A model generated the notes under the pieces. It had not been told where the DNA came from and ran no database searches. It was given only the letters and a program-made list of their open reading frames with translations. A program made the translations under genes and the position numbers. A DNA stretch of 7,995 bases. Source: an uncultured Prevotella sp. (GTDB taxonomy: Bacteria; Bacteroidota; Bacteroidia; Bacteroidales; Bacteroidaceae). Shown here piece by piece: positions 6,823-7,995 of this stretch. Each line of letters opens with the position of its first letter. Within the stretch, counting starts at the first letter, position 1. Location: the NCBI GenBank assembly GCA_905210845.1, contig CAJLYG010000146.1, positions 1 to 7,995 of the forward strand, written 5' to 3'.

Positions 6823-7121
6823 TCATTCCTTCAGACAACCGACTGGTACGACAAGCACCCCATCAGTACGTTGATAAGCATAAGGGCCTACGCCAACAAG
6901 GATCATCTTGAACGACGGTGCTTTCATCCGGGTCGTATCGATCAGGCTCTCTAACTTACAAAGATTCTTTGCACCTTCCTCTATGAGCCGATCTCCTCCC
7001 AATTTAATCTCCACCAAGCCATAAGCCCCATTCCTTAGATGTACGACAGCGTCACACTCCAGCCCATTCCGTCCAATTGTTCCTTTAATAATTGGTCTGC
7101 TATTCTTCTTCTATATTCCAT
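6823..7121 (-). pseudogene. Internally deleted AAA ATPase with DUF4143-type C-terminus
   Basis: From the ATG at 7121 the minus strand reads MEYRRRIADQLLKEQLD, which fits the N-terminus of Bacteroidetes DUF4143 ATPases just before their Walker A motif. After about 17 codons the sequence jumps. In another frame, from about 7080 to the TGA at 6823, it reads GRNGLECDAVVHLRNGAYG, then LVEIKLGGDRLIEEGAKNL, and ends with DGVLVVPVGCLKE. That is the C-terminal nuclease-like end of the same family (D and ExK residues in LECDAV and VEIKLGG). Roughly 300 residues, including Walker A, Walker B and DUF4143, are missing, and the two halves are out of frame. Reading on from the ATG hits a stop at 7035-7037. 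A -7 element survives upstream (7142-7149). These genes are often strain-variable accessory genes. The family assignment is from memory of its conserved ends. Confidence 0.78.
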
Positions 7122-7141
7122 ACGACTCTTAGTTACGCCAA

Positions 7142-7149
7142 CAAAGATA
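7142..7149 (-). promoter_or_regulatory. Remnant -7 element upstream of the deleted ATPase
   Basis: The minus strand reads TATCTTTG, a perfect TAnnTTTG, ending 20 nt before the ATG at 7121. No clear TTTG lies at the -33 spacing. It is probably the original promoter of the decayed gene and may still drive a short transcript. Confidence 0.45.
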
Positions 7150-7194
7150 AGCATAAGTCATTGATAATCCATGCTTTTCGACATGGATTTGGCT

Positions 7195-7263
7195 ATTTGA
7201 CGCAATTTTACTTGGCAATTTGACGCAATTTTACTTGGTAATTTGACGCAATATCACCTCGAT
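7195..7263. repeat. Three 23-nt direct repeats
   Basis: Units begin at 7195, 7218 and 7241. The first two are identical except for one base (TTGGCA against TTGGTA). The third shares ATTTGACGCAAT and then diverges. The period of 23 nt is close to two helical turns. The array lies upstream of the ATPase remnant, about 45 nt beyond its -7 element. It could be an operator or iteron-like protein-binding array, or simple slippage. No function can be assigned. Confidence 0.75.
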
Positions 7264-7343
7264 AGAGGTCTGGGAAGGGCGCATCAAACATATCAAGAAA
7301 GAGGGTCGTACCTTTTCAGAAGCTACGCTGCACCTCGGAAATG
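7247..7343 (+). other. Unidentified coding-like fragment
   Basis: In one plus-strand frame this stretch reads SIEVWEGRIKHIKKEGRT followed by FSEATLHLGNEN. This is a protein-like composition with a hint of a helix-turn-helix (KKEGRTFSEATLHLG). It has no start codon, a stop at 7244-7246 and no recognisable family. It abuts the palindrome at 7338-7372, beyond which the esterase remnant reads in a different frame. It may be a scrap of a decayed gene, or chance. Confidence 0.25.
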
Positions 7344-7372
7344 AAAATAAAACATGTTTTATTTTGCATTTC
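7338..7372. repeat. 35-nt near-perfect palindrome
   Basis: Arms of 17 nt (7338-7354 and 7355-7372) are fully complementary apart from one bulged G at 7366. The central 22 nt (7344-7365, centred on ACATGT) is an exact palindrome. It is AT-rich with runs of A on the left and T on the right, so a transcript from either strand would form a hairpin, and it might act as a weak bidirectional terminator. It sits exactly between the unidentified scrap and the esterase remnant, so it may mark a rearrangement joint. Confidence 0.8.
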
Positions 7373-7377
7373 TCTCG

Positions 7378-7647
7378 ATACGCCGGGAGAGAGGTATCTC
7401 ATTCACGTCCCCGATCGTAGACAAGTACGCCCCGCTGAACAATGTCCGCAAGCTCAACACAAGACTCGTCCTGATCACCGGCGACAGGAAGTTGGAGCAG
7501 ATGGGACGCTATGAGGAAAACCTTTACCTGAAAGCTGTCCTCGAAGGTATCGGCAACTCAGAGATTCCCATCCACGAGCTCAGTGGCTTCGACCATGGCG
7601 GGGCTGGTTGGCCAGGCAGAATCCTCATGATGCAGTATCTGAAGTAA
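7378..7647 (+). pseudogene. C-terminal remnant of an alpha/beta-hydrolase esterase
   Basis: The frame ending at the TAA at 7645-7647 reads ISFTSPIVDKYAPLNNVRK, then LVLITGDRKLEQMGRYEEN and HELSGFDHGGAGWPGR. This matches the C-terminal third of Bacteroidetes esterase/lipase or feruloyl-esterase-like hydrolases. TGDR carries the acid of the triad (Asp) and GFDHGG carries the catalytic His. The N-terminal two thirds, with the oxyanion HGG loop and the nucleophile Ser motif GxSxG, are absent. An open frame continues left to an ATG at 7354, but that ATG is inside the palindrome and its first residues do not look like family sequence. With no nucleophile the fragment cannot be an active esterase. 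About 85 residues survive with no internal stop, which suggests recent truncation. Confidence 0.74.
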
Positions 7648-7674
7648 ACATGTCAAAGAACGATGCGCGAAAAG

Positions 7675-7784
7675 GTGACCTTTTGCCTGACGGGAGATAA
7701 CCATTCAGAGGCTAATCCATGACCTTTCAGGCGCTAACCGATGACCTTTCGCAAGGCAGGAGATGACCTCCTGCAACCGGGCGG
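7675..7784. repeat. Five imperfect 22-nt tandem units
   Basis: Units start at 7675, 7697, 7719, 7741 and 7763, exactly 22 nt apart. Each opens with a version of ATGACCTTTC (GTGACCTTTT, ATAACCATTC, ATGACCTTTC, ATGACCTTTC, ATGACCTCCT) followed by a variable 12-nt half, often with GC or GCTAAYC. The 22-nt period places the conserved half on one face of the helix. There are no long unique spacers, so it is not a CRISPR array. It lies 27 nt after the esterase remnant. Secondary structure is embedded: AAAAGGT/ACCTTTT at 7670-7684 and a 7-bp stem at 7756-7774. Confidence 0.72.
7756..7774. other. Perfect 7-bp stem-loop within the 22-nt array
   Basis: GCAGGAG (7756-7762) and CTCCTGC (7768-7774) pair perfectly around the 5-nt loop ATGAC, straddling the junction of the fourth and fifth repeat units. 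No T-run follows on either strand, so it is not an intrinsic terminator. Confidence 0.5.
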
Positions 7785-7969
7785 GGACGGTCCGGACTGA
7801 GAGCGATCGCGCCCCTCACTGCCCTTCGCATTCTCCGTTGGCAAAGTAACAAGACCCCTGTCCACATGTCCGCCCGCACCGCCGCCACGCGCGCCATTTT
7901 TCGTGGGCTTAAAAGAATAAAAACCAAAATTAAAAATCTCATCGGCGACGACGACGGCGTTCTTTTTTT
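7785..7969. other. Non-coding stretch without identifiable gene
   Basis: The first 115 nt or so are GC-rich (for example CCGCCCGCACCGCCGCCACG near 7870). They switch abruptly at about 7905 to A-rich sequence (AAAAGAATAAAAACC), then to a CGACGACGACGG run and seven T (7963-7969). An open plus-strand frame from an ATG at 7866 reaches the right edge (MSARTAATRAIFRG onward), but nothing supports it as a gene. A weak minus-strand TACTTTG (7848-7842) has no -33 partner. Confidence 0.45.
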
Positions 7970-7995
7970 GAGTCGACGACGTCGACTCTTTTTTT
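7970..7995 (+). terminator. Strong rightward hairpin terminator at the window edge
   Basis: GAGTCGAC (7970-7977) and GTCGACTC (7981-7988) form a perfect 8-bp stem around GAC, followed by at least seven T (7989-7995, cut by the window). Another seven T precede the stem, so on the minus strand it is followed by A and should not terminate leftward transcription. It ends no intact gene visible here; any transcript reaching it would come from the remnant zone. Confidence 0.72.

Noticed and set aside
7675..7784. CRISPR array
   Set aside because: The 22-nt period leaves only about 12 variable bases per unit, with no unique spacers of 25-40 nt and no cas genes nearby.
7799..7814. 16-mer GAGAGCGATCGCGCCC shared with the subtilase gene at 2385-2400
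   Set aside because: There is no similarity beyond the 16 bases; the match contains the self-complementary GCGATCGC and is most likely coincidence.
7727..7942. 71-codon minus-strand open frame with a hydrophobic start
   Set aside because: It runs across the 22-nt repeat array and GC-rich filler, has no supported promoter, and its Arg/Pro-rich body looks like random GC-rich translation.
7866..7995. Plus-strand open frame from an ATG at 7866 to the right edge
   Set aside because: It reads straight through two poly-T tracts and a perfect terminator hairpin, and its composition is low-complexity; coding is unlikely.

Overview
The window looks like chromosomal DNA of a Bacteroidales bacterium, most plausibly Prevotellaceae or a close relative; I cannot name the species. 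The main evidence is the promoter type. Several genes are preceded by the Bacteroidetes pair TTTG / TAnnTTTG with a 19-20 nt spacer, and starts have A-rich leaders rather than strong Shine-Dalgarno sites. The protein families (secreted GH29 fucosidase, subtilase with a T9SS-like C-terminal domain, DUF4143-type ATPase remnant) fit this. GC content is moderate in the genes.

Layout. Positions 1-510 (minus) hold the first 170 codons of an M48 lipoprotein metallopeptidase that runs off the left edge, with its own promoter at 550-580. Positions 640-4148 (minus) hold a two-gene unit: a secreted S8 subtilase, then 17 nt later a secreted GH29 alpha-L-fucosidase, closed by a hairpin terminator at 581-615. 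Positions 4267-4638 (minus) hold a small secreted helical protein of unknown function with its own promoter and terminator. From 4864 transcription turns to the plus strand: a promoter, a SlyD-type prolyl isomerase with a Cys-rich metal-binding tail, and 12 nt later aroC (chorismate synthase). The left half is therefore envelope and extracellular enzymes (proteolysis, fucose release), and the right pair is cytoplasmic housekeeping.

About 6610-7995 contains no intact protein gene that I can recognise. It holds a candidate orphan small RNA (about 6680-6776) with a 5' hairpin and an intrinsic terminator. It also holds a heavily deleted DUF4143-type AAA ATPase (6823-7121, minus) whose N-terminal 17 or so codons are joined out of frame to its last 80 or so. 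Then come three 23-nt direct repeats (7195-7263), an unidentified coding-like scrap, a 35-nt near-perfect palindrome (7338-7372), the C-terminal third of an alpha/beta-hydrolase esterase (about 7378-7647), five 22-nt tandem units (7675-7784) and a strong hairpin terminator at the right edge. This zone is a gene graveyard with short helically phased repeats, and it carries most of the unexplained signal. I see no complete novel defence or mobile system. The best candidates for something undescribed are the small RNA and the two repeat arrays.
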